Shown here piece by piece: positions 44,546 to 52,084 of a stretch of DNA of 64,000 nt. The notes under the pieces are model-generated. The model was not told the DNA's origin, searched no databases, and saw only the letters and a list, made by a program, of their open reading frames with translations. Source of the DNA: Grimontia kaedaensis (GTDB lineage: Bacteria; Pseudomonadota; Gammaproteobacteria; Enterobacterales; Vibrionaceae). The DNA lies in NCBI RefSeq assembly GCF_023746615.1, contig NZ_CP082276.1:62001-126000 (forward strand), read 5' to 3'. Both the position numbers and the translations under genes were made by a program. Within the stretch, counting starts at the first letter, position 1. Each line of letters begins with the position of its first letter.

Positions 44546-45892
44546 ATGATGGAAAAACGCATCACGCTGATTGACGATGAGATTGATGTCGTCGAAGCAG
44601 TCAGTGAAATGTTGGAATTAGAGGGATTTACGGTTTCAGGATTTACTGACCCCAAGGTTGCATTGAAGTTACTCACGCCGGACGCTGCTCAGGTCGTTCT
44701 TTGTGATGTGCGGATGCCTGAGTTGGATGGTCTCTCCATGCTGGACGCTATTCAACACAGGGCGCCAAGATGCAAAGTGATCCTGATGAGTGGCCATGGC
44801 GATATTCCGATGGCTATCGAAGCTATGAAGCTGGGAGCTTTTGATTTTATCGAGAAGCCGTTGCAAAGCGATGAGCTGGTTGAAAAGTTGAGCCTTGCAG
44901 CTTCTCATGTAGAGCAATCTCCAGATCTTACATCAGCACAAGCCTTGCCTATCGAAAGCCGGGTGATTGGCTCCTCGGCGCACATGGAAATGATAAGAAA
45001 TCAGGTGTTAGCTCTGGCGCGCACAGGCGTCGATACCATCATCAACGGGGAAACCGGCACAGGGAAAGAAGTGATTGCGCGGGCATTGCATCAGTATTCT
45101 GCCCGCAAAGACAAAGCGTTCGTCGCGATTAACTGTGGCGGGATGACAGAGAGCATCATTGAGAGTGAGCTATTTGGACATGAGGCGGGGTCTTTTACCA
45201 GCGCCAATAAAAAGCGCATTGGTAAAATTGAACAAGCCAATGGCGGTACGCTTTTTCTGGATGAAATCGAAAGCATGCCGATATCCGTTCAAATCAAACT
45301 GCTTAGGGTGATTCAAGAGCGTGTCATTGAAAGGGTAGGCGGCAATGAGCTGATCCCCGTCGATATTGTCGTACTTGCGGCGAGCAAAGCAGATCTCTCT
45401 GAGCTCAGCCAACGGGGCGAGTTCCGCTCAGACCTTTTCTACAGGCTCAACATAGCCAGCCTCAATTTGCTACCACTCAGGGAAAGAAAGGAAGATATCC
45501 AGTCGCTGTTCCGTCATTTCGTCGTTCAAGCCAGCCAAAAATATAAAACGCGTCCTTCGACGCTTTACGCAGAGCAAATCCAACAGCTGTGTCGTCACGA
45601 TTGGCCGGGAAATGTCAGGGAACTTCGTAACGTGGCGGATCGGTTTGTACTTGGCATTGTTGGAGAAGGCTTTGATTTACACTCCCCCCTAACCCAGGGA
45701 ACGGAGGCATTCGCGTTTGAACAGCAGATGGAACAGTACGAGCGTAACGTACTGACTGAGGCCTTGATTGAAACCTCGGGTAACATCAACGAAGTGTCCG
45801 TTCGCTTAAATCTGCCAAGAAAAACCCTTTATCGGAAAATGAAAAAGCATCAGCTGGACAAAGAGAATTTTAAACCCAGCAGGGACGGTTAA
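44546..45892 (+). CDS. sigma-54-dependent response regulator (NtrC/DctD family) with variant GAFTGA loop
   Basis: A 448-residue transcription activator: receiver domain (Asp54 in LCDVRMPELDG), AAA+ domain (GETGTGKE; GGTLFLDEIESMP) and C-terminal Fis HTH (NINEVSVRLNLPRKTLYRKM). The sigma-54-contact loop that is normally GAFTGA reads GSFTSA at residues 215-220. ATGs at 44546 and 44549 are both possible. It is co-transcribed with the kinase and followed by a terminator, then by a sigma-54 promoter and paired repeats before phnD, its likely target. Confidence 0.93.
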   Translation: MMEKRITLIDDEIDVVEAVSEMLELEGFTVSGFTDPKVALKLLTPDAAQVVLCDVRMPELDGLSMLDAIQHRAPRCKVILMSGHGDIPMAIEAMKLGAFDFIEKPLQSDELVEKLSLAASHVEQSPDLTSAQALPIESRVIGSSAHMEMIRNQVLALARTGVDTIINGETGTGKEVIARALHQYSARKDKAFVAINCGGMTESIIESELFGHEAGSFTSANKKRIGKIEQANGGTLFLDEIESMPISVQIKLLRVIQERVIERVGGNELIPVDIVVLAASKADLSELSQRGEFRSDLFYRLNIASLNLLPLRERKEDIQSLFRHFVVQASQKYKTRPSTLYAEQIQQLCRHDWPGNVRELRNVADRFVLGIVGEGFDLHSPLTQGTEAFAFEQQMEQYERNVLTEALIETSGNINEVSVRLNLPRKTLYRKMKKHQLDKENFKPSRDG

Positions 45893-45904
45893 GCGCTTTA
45901 AATC

Positions 45905-45930
45905 AAAGGAGCCATGTGGCTCCTTTTTTC
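45905..45930 (+). terminator. terminator after the response regulator
   Basis: AAGGAGCC-ATGT-GGCTCCTT followed by TTTT, 13 bases after the stop codon. Confidence 0.92.
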
Positions 45931-45945
45931 GCTTCTAAGCGTTTT

Positions 45946-46005
45946 GGACACGAATGACCCAAACCACTCTCTTTACCTTTTAAAACTGGACAGAAATGAC
46001 CGAAG
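45946..46005. promoter_or_regulatory. two 18-base direct repeats, activator binding sites (UAS) upstream of phnD
   Basis: GGACACGAATGACCCAAA at 45946-45963 and GGACAGAAATGACCGAAG at 45988-46005 share GGACA-N4-TGACC, itself a partial dyad suited to a dimeric Fis-type HTH. The copies are 42 bases apart, four helical turns. They sit about 90 and 135 bases before the predicted sigma-54 start. Binding by the adjacent response regulator is inference. Confidence 0.7.
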
Positions 46006-46061
46006 TGAAATCGGGAAATTTCGCCATGATTTTAAATATATGAAAAATAATAAAAATATTG

Positions 46062-46078
46062 TTGGCATGCCTTCTGCT
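46062..46078 (+). promoter_or_regulatory. sigma-54 (-24/-12) promoter of the phnDCEE operon
   Basis: TTGGCATGCCTTCTGCT has GG and GC exactly 10 bases apart and matches the consensus TTGGCACG-N4-TTGCA well. The predicted start is near 46089, 36 bases before the phnD ATG. It is preceded by the paired repeats and by the gene for a sigma-54 response regulator. Confidence 0.78.
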
Positions 46079-46124
46079 ATAGAGAAGCTGCACATCAACA
46101 ATAACGTGAATATAAGGTTCTATT

Positions 46125-47165
46125 ATGAAAGACAGTGTAAAAGGATTGTTAATCGCTGGCTCATTGCTTCTGCCATCTGTTGCTATGGCAAATGAGTGTT
46201 CCCATCGCGGTGTTTTGGATGAAAGATACTGTGATGAAAATCAGGACTTGGTTGCAGACTCACCAAAAGACGCTTCAGAATGGATAGACCCAAGTACGTT
46301 GGTTTTCACTTATACCCCAGTTGAAGATCCCGCACTCTACAAAGATGCATTCGCCGATTTTCAGGCTCACCTCAGTAAGATCACCGGTAAGAAAGTTATC
46401 TACTACACCGTCCACTCAAACTCAGCTCAGGTTGAAGCTATGCGTTCTGGCCGCCTGCACGTGGCTGGCTTTTCAACGGGTCCAACCGGCTACGCCGTGA
46501 ATCTGGCAGGTTACGTTCCAATCGCGGTTAAAGGTGATGAGTCTGGCTTTCAGGGTTACAACCTGGTCACTATTGTCCGTAAAGACAGCGGTATAAAAGA
46601 AATGGCAGACCTCAAAGGGAAGAAAGTCGCTCACACTTCTGCCTCGTCAAATTCTGGCAACCTGGCACCGCGAGCGCTATTTCCAGCACAAGGCTTGGTT
46701 CCGGACGAAGACTACAAAGTGCTGTACTCCGGTAAGCATGACCAATCCATCCTTGGCGTGTTCAATGGCGACTATGATGCTGCACCAGTGGCTTCCGATG
46801 TCTACGACCGCATGGTTGCAGCAGGTCGTGTTGATGACTCTGAACTGGAAATTATCTATCGCAGCCCGCGTTTCCCGACCTCTGCTTTTGGCTATGCGCA
46901 TAACCTGAAACCTGAATTGGTAGAGAAGATCAATGAAGCCTTCTTCAGCTATCGATTCACGCAGGAAATGAGCGATGCGTTTAAAGGTGCAGACCGCTTC
47001 TCGCCTATTACTTACAAAGAAGATTGGTCTGTGATCCGTAATATTGCGCACGCAACGGGTACCGCTTACACCAAGGCTGGCTTGAAGAAGTTGGCGGAAA
47101 AAGACGCTGCGAAACGCGCCAAGAAGAAAGCGGCTGAACTGGCCAAGCAAGCCACAACGCAATAA
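46125..47165 (+). CDS. phnD: phosphonate/phosphite-type ABC transporter binding protein (PhnD family)
   Basis: A 346-residue periplasmic protein with the signal peptide KGLLIAGSLLLPSVAMA. PhnD-family features include VHSNSAQVEAMRSGRLHVAGFSTGP and KGKKVAHTSASSNSGNLAPRA, the anion-binding loop. The Lys/Ala-rich C-terminal tail (KDAAKRAKKKAAELAKQ) is unusual. It is first in the operon phnD-phnC-phnE-phnE, behind a sigma-54 promoter. The ligand may be a phosphonate, phosphite or another anion; no C-P lyase or phosphonatase gene is nearby. Confidence 0.88.
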   Translation: MKDSVKGLLIAGSLLLPSVAMANECSHRGVLDERYCDENQDLVADSPKDASEWIDPSTLVFTYTPVEDPALYKDAFADFQAHLSKITGKKVIYYTVHSNSAQVEAMRSGRLHVAGFSTGPTGYAVNLAGYVPIAVKGDESGFQGYNLVTIVRKDSGIKEMADLKGKKVAHTSASSNSGNLAPRALFPAQGLVPDEDYKVLYSGKHDQSILGVFNGDYDAAPVASDVYDRMVAAGRVDDSELEIIYRSPRFPTSAFGYAHNLKPELVEKINEAFFSYRFTQEMSDAFKGADRFSPITYKEDWSVIRNIAHATGTAYTKAGLKKLAEKDAAKRAKKKAAELAKQATTQ

Positions 47166-47186
47166 TTCGTTAATTCAACCTAAAAA

Positions 47187-47217
47187 GCATGGTGCCCTCA
47201 CGGGTAGGGCATCGTGC
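47187..47217 (+). promoter_or_regulatory. intercistronic stem-loop between phnD and phnC
   Basis: An imperfect hairpin built on GCCCT-N7-AGGGC with GCA/TGC outer pairs lies between the binding-protein and ATPase genes, without a T run. Such hairpins often stabilise the upstream mRNA so that more binding protein is made. Confidence 0.45.
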
Positions 47218-47249
47218 ACCCAAAAATAAGTGCAACAAGGAATATGAGT

Positions 47250-48020
47250 ATGGCCGTAGCAAGTTATGACGGAATAAAAATTAAAAACCTTTTTCATCAA
47301 TACGTGGCTGGAAAGCCAATCCTCAAAGGCATTGATATTGATATTGATGAGCCCGGAATCATCGCTATTATCGGCCCTTCTGGTACCGGAAAAAGTACGT
47401 TGCTCCGTTGTATTAATCGCCTTAACGACCCAACCAGCGGTGAGATTTTGTTTGAGGGCGAGGACCTGACAAAACTCAAAGGACAAGCGCTGCGAAAACA
47501 ACGTCGCCATATCGGCATGGTGTTCCAGGAATACAACTTGGTTGAGCGCCTAACAGTCATAGAAAACGTATTGAGTGGACGCTTGGGCTACATGTCGTCA
47601 TGGAATGCTTGGCGTCGTAACTATGCCAAGGAAGATCTAAAGAAAGCCTTCGAATTGTTGGAATTCGTGGGTTTACAAGATTTCGCCAATCAGCGCGCAG
47701 ACAGTCTATCTGGTGGTCAAAGGCAGCGTGTCGGTATTGCACGCGCTGTGATGCAAGACCCTTATATCTTGCTGGCTGATGAACCGACCTCCTCCCTCGA
47801 TCCAAAGACCGCGGTTGAGATCATGGAGCTGATGGAAACCTTTGCCAAAGAAAAACAAATCCCTGTTTTGGTTAACATCCACGATGTGAATCTCGCTAAA
47901 CGTTTTGCCAAACGTGTCATTGGTATGTGTAACGGGAAAGTGCACTACGATGGCAGCCCTGAAGGGATCAGCGAAGAGGATCTAAAAGTGATTTATGGAG
48001 GTGAGTCATGGCTGGACTAA
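47250..48020 (+). CDS. phnC: phosphonate-type ABC transporter ATP-binding protein
   Basis: A 256-residue ATPase of the PhnC family with Walker A GPSGTGKST, signature LSGGQRQRVGIARA, Walker B ILLADEPTSSLD and switch His in VNIHDVNLA. NRLNDPTSGEILFEG is typical of PhnC. The ATG at 47250 has AAGGA 8 bases upstream; ATGs at 47244 and further upstream have poorer spacing. It overlaps the next permease gene by 13 bases. Confidence 0.92.
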   Translation: MAVASYDGIKIKNLFHQYVAGKPILKGIDIDIDEPGIIAIIGPSGTGKSTLLRCINRLNDPTSGEILFEGEDLTKLKGQALRKQRRHIGMVFQEYNLVERLTVIENVLSGRLGYMSSWNAWRRNYAKEDLKKAFELLEFVGLQDFANQRADSLSGGQRQRVGIARAVMQDPYILLADEPTSSLDPKTAVEIMELMETFAKEKQIPVLVNIHDVNLAKRFAKRVIGMCNGKVHYDGSPEGISEEDLKVIYGGESWLD

Positions 48021-48799
48021 ACCCCTCCGTTGATGTTGAGAATCCGTTTAAGAGCTCTTGGGTAAACAGAGTTTGTATTCTCGGCATCATTGCGTACCTG
48101 TTTTATAGCTTTTCCAGTTTGAACCTTAGTGTTGAGCGTTTGATAGTGGGGTTTGGGGAGAGCGAGAGGTTACTTTCTCGTATGTTTCCCCCTGACTTTT
48201 CCCGCTCCAGCTTGTTATTGAGTGGACTGGCAGAAAGCCTTCAAATCGCCATTATCTCGAGCTTTTTTGGCATCTTGATTTCATTGTTTCTTGGCTTGTT
48301 AGCGGCAAGAAACATGATGCCATCCATTGTTTCTACTCCTGTGCGTGGCTTCATTGCCCTATGTCGCTCTTTCCACCCGGTGATCATTGCCATCCTGTTT
48401 GTAAAAGCGGTGGGCTTTGGTGCTCTGGCGGGGATTTTAACCCTGGTTTTTGCGTCCATCGGCTTTATCGCAAAGCTGTTTGCGGAAGCGATTGAGGAAA
48501 TCTCATTTAAGCAGGTTGAGGCGATTAGGGCGACAGGTGCCAATTTTATCAGCATTATCCTATTTGCTGTGATGCCGCAGGTATTTACCCGCTTTATCGG
48601 CTTTGCGAGTTATCAATTGGACTCCAATCTTCGTAACTCAACCATGGTTGGCATCGTGGGGGCTGGTGGCCTGGGCGGTACACTTTTCTCGGCTTTCCAG
48701 CGTTTTGACTACGACTTTGTGGCAGCCATCCTGATCACCATTATCGTCCTGATACTCGTTGGTGAATTCCTGTCGAACATCGTAAGGAGAATTTTCTAA
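48008..48799 (+). CDS. phnE: phosphonate-type ABC transporter permease 1
   Basis: A 263-residue inner-membrane permease of the PhnE family with about six hydrophobic segments. The EAA loop is EEISFKQVEAIRATGANFISI, and VGIVGAGGLGGTLFSAFQRFDYDFV near the C-terminus is characteristic. The start overlaps phnC and the stop overlaps the ATG of the second permease (TAATG), so the three are translationally coupled. It should form a heterodimeric channel with the next gene product. Confidence 0.92.
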   Translation: MAGLNPSVDVENPFKSSWVNRVCILGIIAYLFYSFSSLNLSVERLIVGFGESERLLSRMFPPDFSRSSLLLSGLAESLQIAIISSFFGILISLFLGLLAARNMMPSIVSTPVRGFIALCRSFHPVIIAILFVKAVGFGALAGILTLVFASIGFIAKLFAEAIEEISFKQVEAIRATGANFISIILFAVMPQVFTRFIGFASYQLDSNLRNSTMVGIVGAGGLGGTLFSAFQRFDYDFVAAILITIIVLILVGEFLSNIVRRIF

Positions 48800-49602
48800 T
48801 GACGACGGCTTCTATCGATAAAGAGTGGCAACGTTTCACGTTTAATGAGCGACTCGCCCGTTTTGCTGTATACCTCTGCTTTGTATCAGCCATTGTATGG
48901 TCCTGGCAGACGGTCGAGGTGATCCCTGAGTTCCTGTATGACGCACCGGCGCAGTTTTCAGACATGTTCAGCCGTATGGTACCGATGGATTACGGCTTCT
49001 ATCCGGAAACCATTCATGCAGCGCTAATTGAAACCCTGCATATCGCCACTTTGGGCACCTTGTTTACGTTGGTGTTTGCGATTCCATTGGCGCTACTGAA
49101 TGCACCAAATATTACCCCGAGCAAAACGCTTAACTGGGTTGCCCAGTTCTTTTTGGTGTCATCCCGCTCGGTGAATTCTCTGGTTTGGGCACTGCTTTTC
49201 ATCGCGCTGTTTGGACCCGGTGTATTGGCGGGAATCATGGCTATTGCTGTTCGAAGCGTTGGCTTTGTCGGCAAGCTTCTCGCTGAAGCGATTGCAGAAG
49301 TGAACATGGGCACAATTGAAGCGCTGAGAGCCACAGGCGCATCTTGGATGAGCATTCTGTTAAAGGGCTATTGGCCGCAAGTCATGCCAGCGTTCTACTC
49401 CATTGTTCTGTTCCGTTGGGATATCAATGTCCGCGAGTCTGCAGTGCTTGGTCTTGTGGGGGCTGGTGGGATAGGTGTAGTGCTGAACGATGCACAAAAC
49501 CTGTTTGAATGGCAGAAGGTCTCCATGGTGCTTTTCAGTATCTTCGCCGTGGTGATATTGGCAGAAGCGCTGGTTATCCATGTTCGAAAGAAACTGATCT
49601 AA
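48799..49602 (+). CDS. phnE: phosphonate-type ABC transporter permease 2
   Basis: A second PhnE-family permease of 267 residues, homologous to the first. The EAA loop is EVNMGTIEALRATGASWMSI and the C-terminal motif is VLGLVGAGGIGVVLNDAQNLFEW. Two-permease PhnCDEE importers are common in marine gammaproteobacteria. It is the last gene of the operon; the sequence after its stop is a fliH remnant, not a terminator. Confidence 0.92.
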   Translation: MTTASIDKEWQRFTFNERLARFAVYLCFVSAIVWSWQTVEVIPEFLYDAPAQFSDMFSRMVPMDYGFYPETIHAALIETLHIATLGTLFTLVFAIPLALLNAPNITPSKTLNWVAQFFLVSSRSVNSLVWALLFIALFGPGVLAGIMAIAVRSVGFVGKLLAEAIAEVNMGTIEALRATGASWMSILLKGYWPQVMPAFYSIVLFRWDINVRESAVLGLVGAGGIGVVLNDAQNLFEWQKVSMVLFSIFAVVILAEALVIHVRKKLI

Positions 49603-49610
49603 GCGCCATA

Positions 49611-49919
49611 GGCTCAAGCTCGTTTGCAGGATATCGACCATCAGGTGATGAATGACGTGATTGAACGCTGCATCGCACAGGTTTCCGTGGTGCAGAGCGT
49701 GCCACCCTGATCGAAATGCTGCGCCTTCATGATGAAAATGATGCCACAGCAAATCCTGACACTGGTAGATGAAACCCTCGAAGCCCTTCCGGGAAAATCG
49801 GAGAAAGTCACGGTGCATCTGAACCCGCAGGATCTTGAGCGCATCAGCCAGATCAGTGCGGATTTACCAAACGCCTGGAAGCTGGTTTCGAATTCAGAAA
49901 TGCCTGTGGGAGGGTTACA
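49611..49919 (+). pseudogene. fliH remnant (flagellar assembly protein), frameshifted
   Basis: The frame first reads IDHQVMNDVIERCIAQV, then stops. After a frame change it reads MMPQQILTLVDETLEALPG and KVTVHLNPQDLERI, ending NAWKLVSNSEMPVGGLQ. This is the C-terminal pattern of FliH, the regulator of the flagellar export ATPase. There is no usable start and the end is replaced at 49920 by an atoA fragment. It is a second stranded flagellar piece in this region, probably from a lateral-type system. Confidence 0.7.
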
Positions 49920-50105
49920 GGCGTGTTTGAAATCAATGAGAGCGGCATGGTTCTGACTGAGTTTGCGCCAGAATTTTCCATTGAAGAGGTGCAGGCTGCC
50001 ACCGAAGCGACTTTGTTGGTGTCACCGAATTTACGTCCGATGCAACTGTCGGCTTGCTAGGGCCAAAAAACAAAAAGACCACCGAGAGGGTGGTCTTTTT
50101 GTTTT
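49920..50105 (+). pseudogene. atoA 3' fragment plus terminator (right direct repeat)
   Basis: The sequence encodes 47 codons identical in most positions to the AtoA C-terminus (GVFEINESGMVLTE to NLRPMQL), then a stop and the same hairpin as after atoA. The rest of the gene is absent, and the fragment abuts the fliH remnant. Orientation is the same as in the intact atoA at 32445-33125. The pair brackets about 16.9 kb. Confidence 0.85.
50066..50105. terminator. bidirectional terminator copied with the atoA fragment
   Basis: AAAGACCACC-GAGAG-GGTGGTCTTT with A run on the left and TTTTTGTTTT on the right. It now probably serves the convergent gene at 50142-50450. Confidence 0.9.
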
Positions 50106-50141
50106 CGCTGTCGGGCGACTGCGCTATCGCAGAAAGAAAGC

Positions 50142-50450
50142 TTATTTTTTGCCTTCTTTGTCCAGACGGGTCAGCTCTTTGATTTGACGGCTGATCTCGC
50201 GGCGCTCTTTTGAAATCTCTGCGCTCTTGATGATGTGGTCATCAACACGATCTTCGTAGTCAGCTTTCATGTTTTTAACGATCTCTACGATTTCATCGTG
50301 AGTCATTTCTGGTTGAATGTAATCAAGCAGGTTCTCAAGCAAAGTGACGCGCTTCTGGTTGTCGCGGATTTTCTTCTCGTTATCCTGAATTTCCCGCTTC
50401 AGTTTATTCTTGCGACGAGAGAACTTAACGATCTCGAATACATTGTTCAT
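50142..50450 (-). CDS. hypothetical coiled-coil protein
   Basis: A 102-residue, highly charged, almost entirely helical protein. KFSRRKNKLKREIQDNEKKI and SKERREISRQIKELTRLDKEG show heptad-like spacing, so it is probably an antiparallel or dimeric coiled coil. There is no signal peptide or membrane segment. I do not recognise a characterised family. It is a single-gene unit with a terminator. Confidence 0.8.
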   Translation of the reverse strand: MNNVFEIVKFSRRKNKLKREIQDNEKKIRDNQKRVTLLENLLDYIQPEMTHDEIVEIVKNMKADYEDRVDDHIIKSAEISKERREISRQIKELTRLDKEGKK

Positions 50451-50654
50451 AGGTCTATAACCTTCTTTGTGTGATCCTGATGAAATTAAACCACAAGGTG
50501 ACCGTCGGAAACAGTCTTTTGATCAAGGAAAGCTCAGTATTTTACGAGAACTTTTAGTGACAGCTTGAGCGGGAAAATGTGTGCTAGAACCTCGTAAGCG
50601 CAGAATATTCGGGGTACCCGAATCGTGAGCAAATTAACCATATAGCATATTGAT

Positions 50655-50690
50655 AGAAAAGAAAAAGGCACGTCTGGAAGCGTGCCTTTG
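50655..50690 (-). terminator. terminator of the minus-strand cheV gene
   Basis: AAAGGCACG-N8-CGTGCCTTT; on the minus strand it is followed by a T-rich stretch (TTTTTCTTTTC). Confidence 0.9.
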
Positions 50691-50707
50691 ACGAAAGTGA
50701 AAGTAAA

Positions 50708-51631
50708 TTACTCGACTGCCCCTTCAAGGCGGACATGCTCACCCTCCAGTTTAAGATGAGCACCGCGAAGCATAGCATTGACTAACTCTGTTGCATCAAA
50801 CTTGGTGAGCGCTTCGTGAGCACCTACCTGATGGGCGCGGTCTACGCTGATTTCGCTGGAAAGTGAGGTATGAAGAATCAAGTAAGCTTCTGACAGAGGC
50901 TCATTGTTTCTAATTTCGAATGCTAACTCATACCCATCAATTCCTGGCATTTCGATATCGCTGACCACAATATCAAACGGTCGACCTTCTCTGGCTGAGT
51001 TCTTCAACTTCTCAAGGGCATCAATCCCGTTGGTGCTAACCACATAAGGAATATTGATGCTGTCGAGCGCTTCTGAAAGCTGACGCCTCGCCAGACTACT
51101 GTCATCAACTAAGAGGATGTGCATAGGTTTGAGTTTCTCACGATCCACATCGGCGAGGATAGGATGAAGCTTGTCTTCCGGCATTGGGAAGATTTTCGAC
51201 ATCACCAACTCAACATCCAGTAATTGCACCAGCTTTTCATCGACATTCATCACGCCAGTGAGGAATGCCCGTGTGCCCAATGTCTCTGGTGGCGGCGTGA
51301 TATTTCGCCAGTCACATTCACTGATTTTTTCGATACCACGCACCAAAAAGCCGACCACACGACGTTGGCAGTCGGTGATGATGATAAAACATTTTTTGTA
51401 CTCTTCCTTATCGACAGGTTGATAACCAATCGCTTTCGCCATGTCGATAACGGGCGTAGTGATGCCCCGAATATTTGCAGTACCAATCACGGTTGGGTGA
51501 GAGCCAGGTAGAGCCGTAAGCGGGCAGAAAGGAACAATCTCTCTGACCTTAAGAGTGCCAAGGGCAAAAGTCTGTGTGGCAGAGAGTCGGAACAACAACA
51601 TTCCCTGCGATTCATTGGCTTTGCTTTTCAT
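50708..51631 (-). CDS. cheV: chemotaxis coupling protein CheV
   Basis: A 307-residue cytoplasmic protein linking chemoreceptors to CheA. The N-terminal CheW-like domain (about 10-160) shows FALGTLKVREIVPFCPLTALPGSHP and GTANIRGITTPVIDMAKAIG. The C-terminal receiver (about 175-300) has VDDSS and the phospho-acceptor region VVSDIEMPGIDGYE. Vibrios carry several cheV genes. This one diverges from a second cheV at 52085 and is followed by its own terminator. Confidence 0.95.
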   Translation of the reverse strand: MKSKANESQGMLLFRLSATQTFALGTLKVREIVPFCPLTALPGSHPTVIGTANIRGITTPVIDMAKAIGYQPVDKEEYKKCFIIITDCQRRVVGFLVRGIEKISECDWRNITPPPETLGTRAFLTGVMNVDEKLVQLLDVELVMSKIFPMPEDKLHPILADVDREKLKPMHILLVDDSSLARRQLSEALDSINIPYVVSTNGIDALEKLKNSAREGRPFDIVVSDIEMPGIDGYELAFEIRNNEPLSEAYLILHTSLSSEISVDRAHQVGAHEALTKFDATELVNAMLRGAHLKLEGEHVRLEGAVE

Positions 51632-52084
51632 ATAGCGCCTGTTATTAGCCAGAATGAGTGGTCAAGACAAAATGATAAGTTGCATCCAGCAACGCCAGAT
51701 TGCTCATCTCTAATTGTAGCGTTTTTATGGTTCTATACCCAGTCAATCTAAGTTCTATACCTTTAGATTGCCGAGGTATTTTATACCTATGATGTGCTGA
51801 TTTATGAAACTAATCCAGTAACATTTCGTGAATTTCCAGCCTGATCATATTGTTGCTAACTCACTGTGAGAGAAGGTATTTGCTGCTCAGTGATGAAAAT
51901 GTGAGTAGAGTTGGTGTAATTTCGCTTTATTCAAGGAGTTTTTCTATTATTAAAAAATAAATGGTACGTAACGCGATAAATAGTAAACACAAAGTGAGTG
52001 CCTTCTCATTATGTGGTTTACTGGCAGCTAGCGATGAGACAATGATAAGTCTCAGTGATGTGATCTGAGAGCGGTTAGTAGCCC
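51632..52084. other. 453-base intergenic region between two divergent cheV genes
   Basis: No coding gene was found. It contains three near-repeats of TCTATACC/TTATACC at about 51730-51790 and a dyad AATCTAA-N10-TTAGATT-like stem around 51746-51770. No promoter match was convincing. Long untranslated leaders for both genes are possible. Confidence 0.4.

Noticed and set aside
33178..49919. Island as a typical integrase-driven element or prophage
   Set aside because: No integrase, transposase, tRNA target or phage genes are present; flanking repeats are gene fragments, so homologous recombination is more likely.
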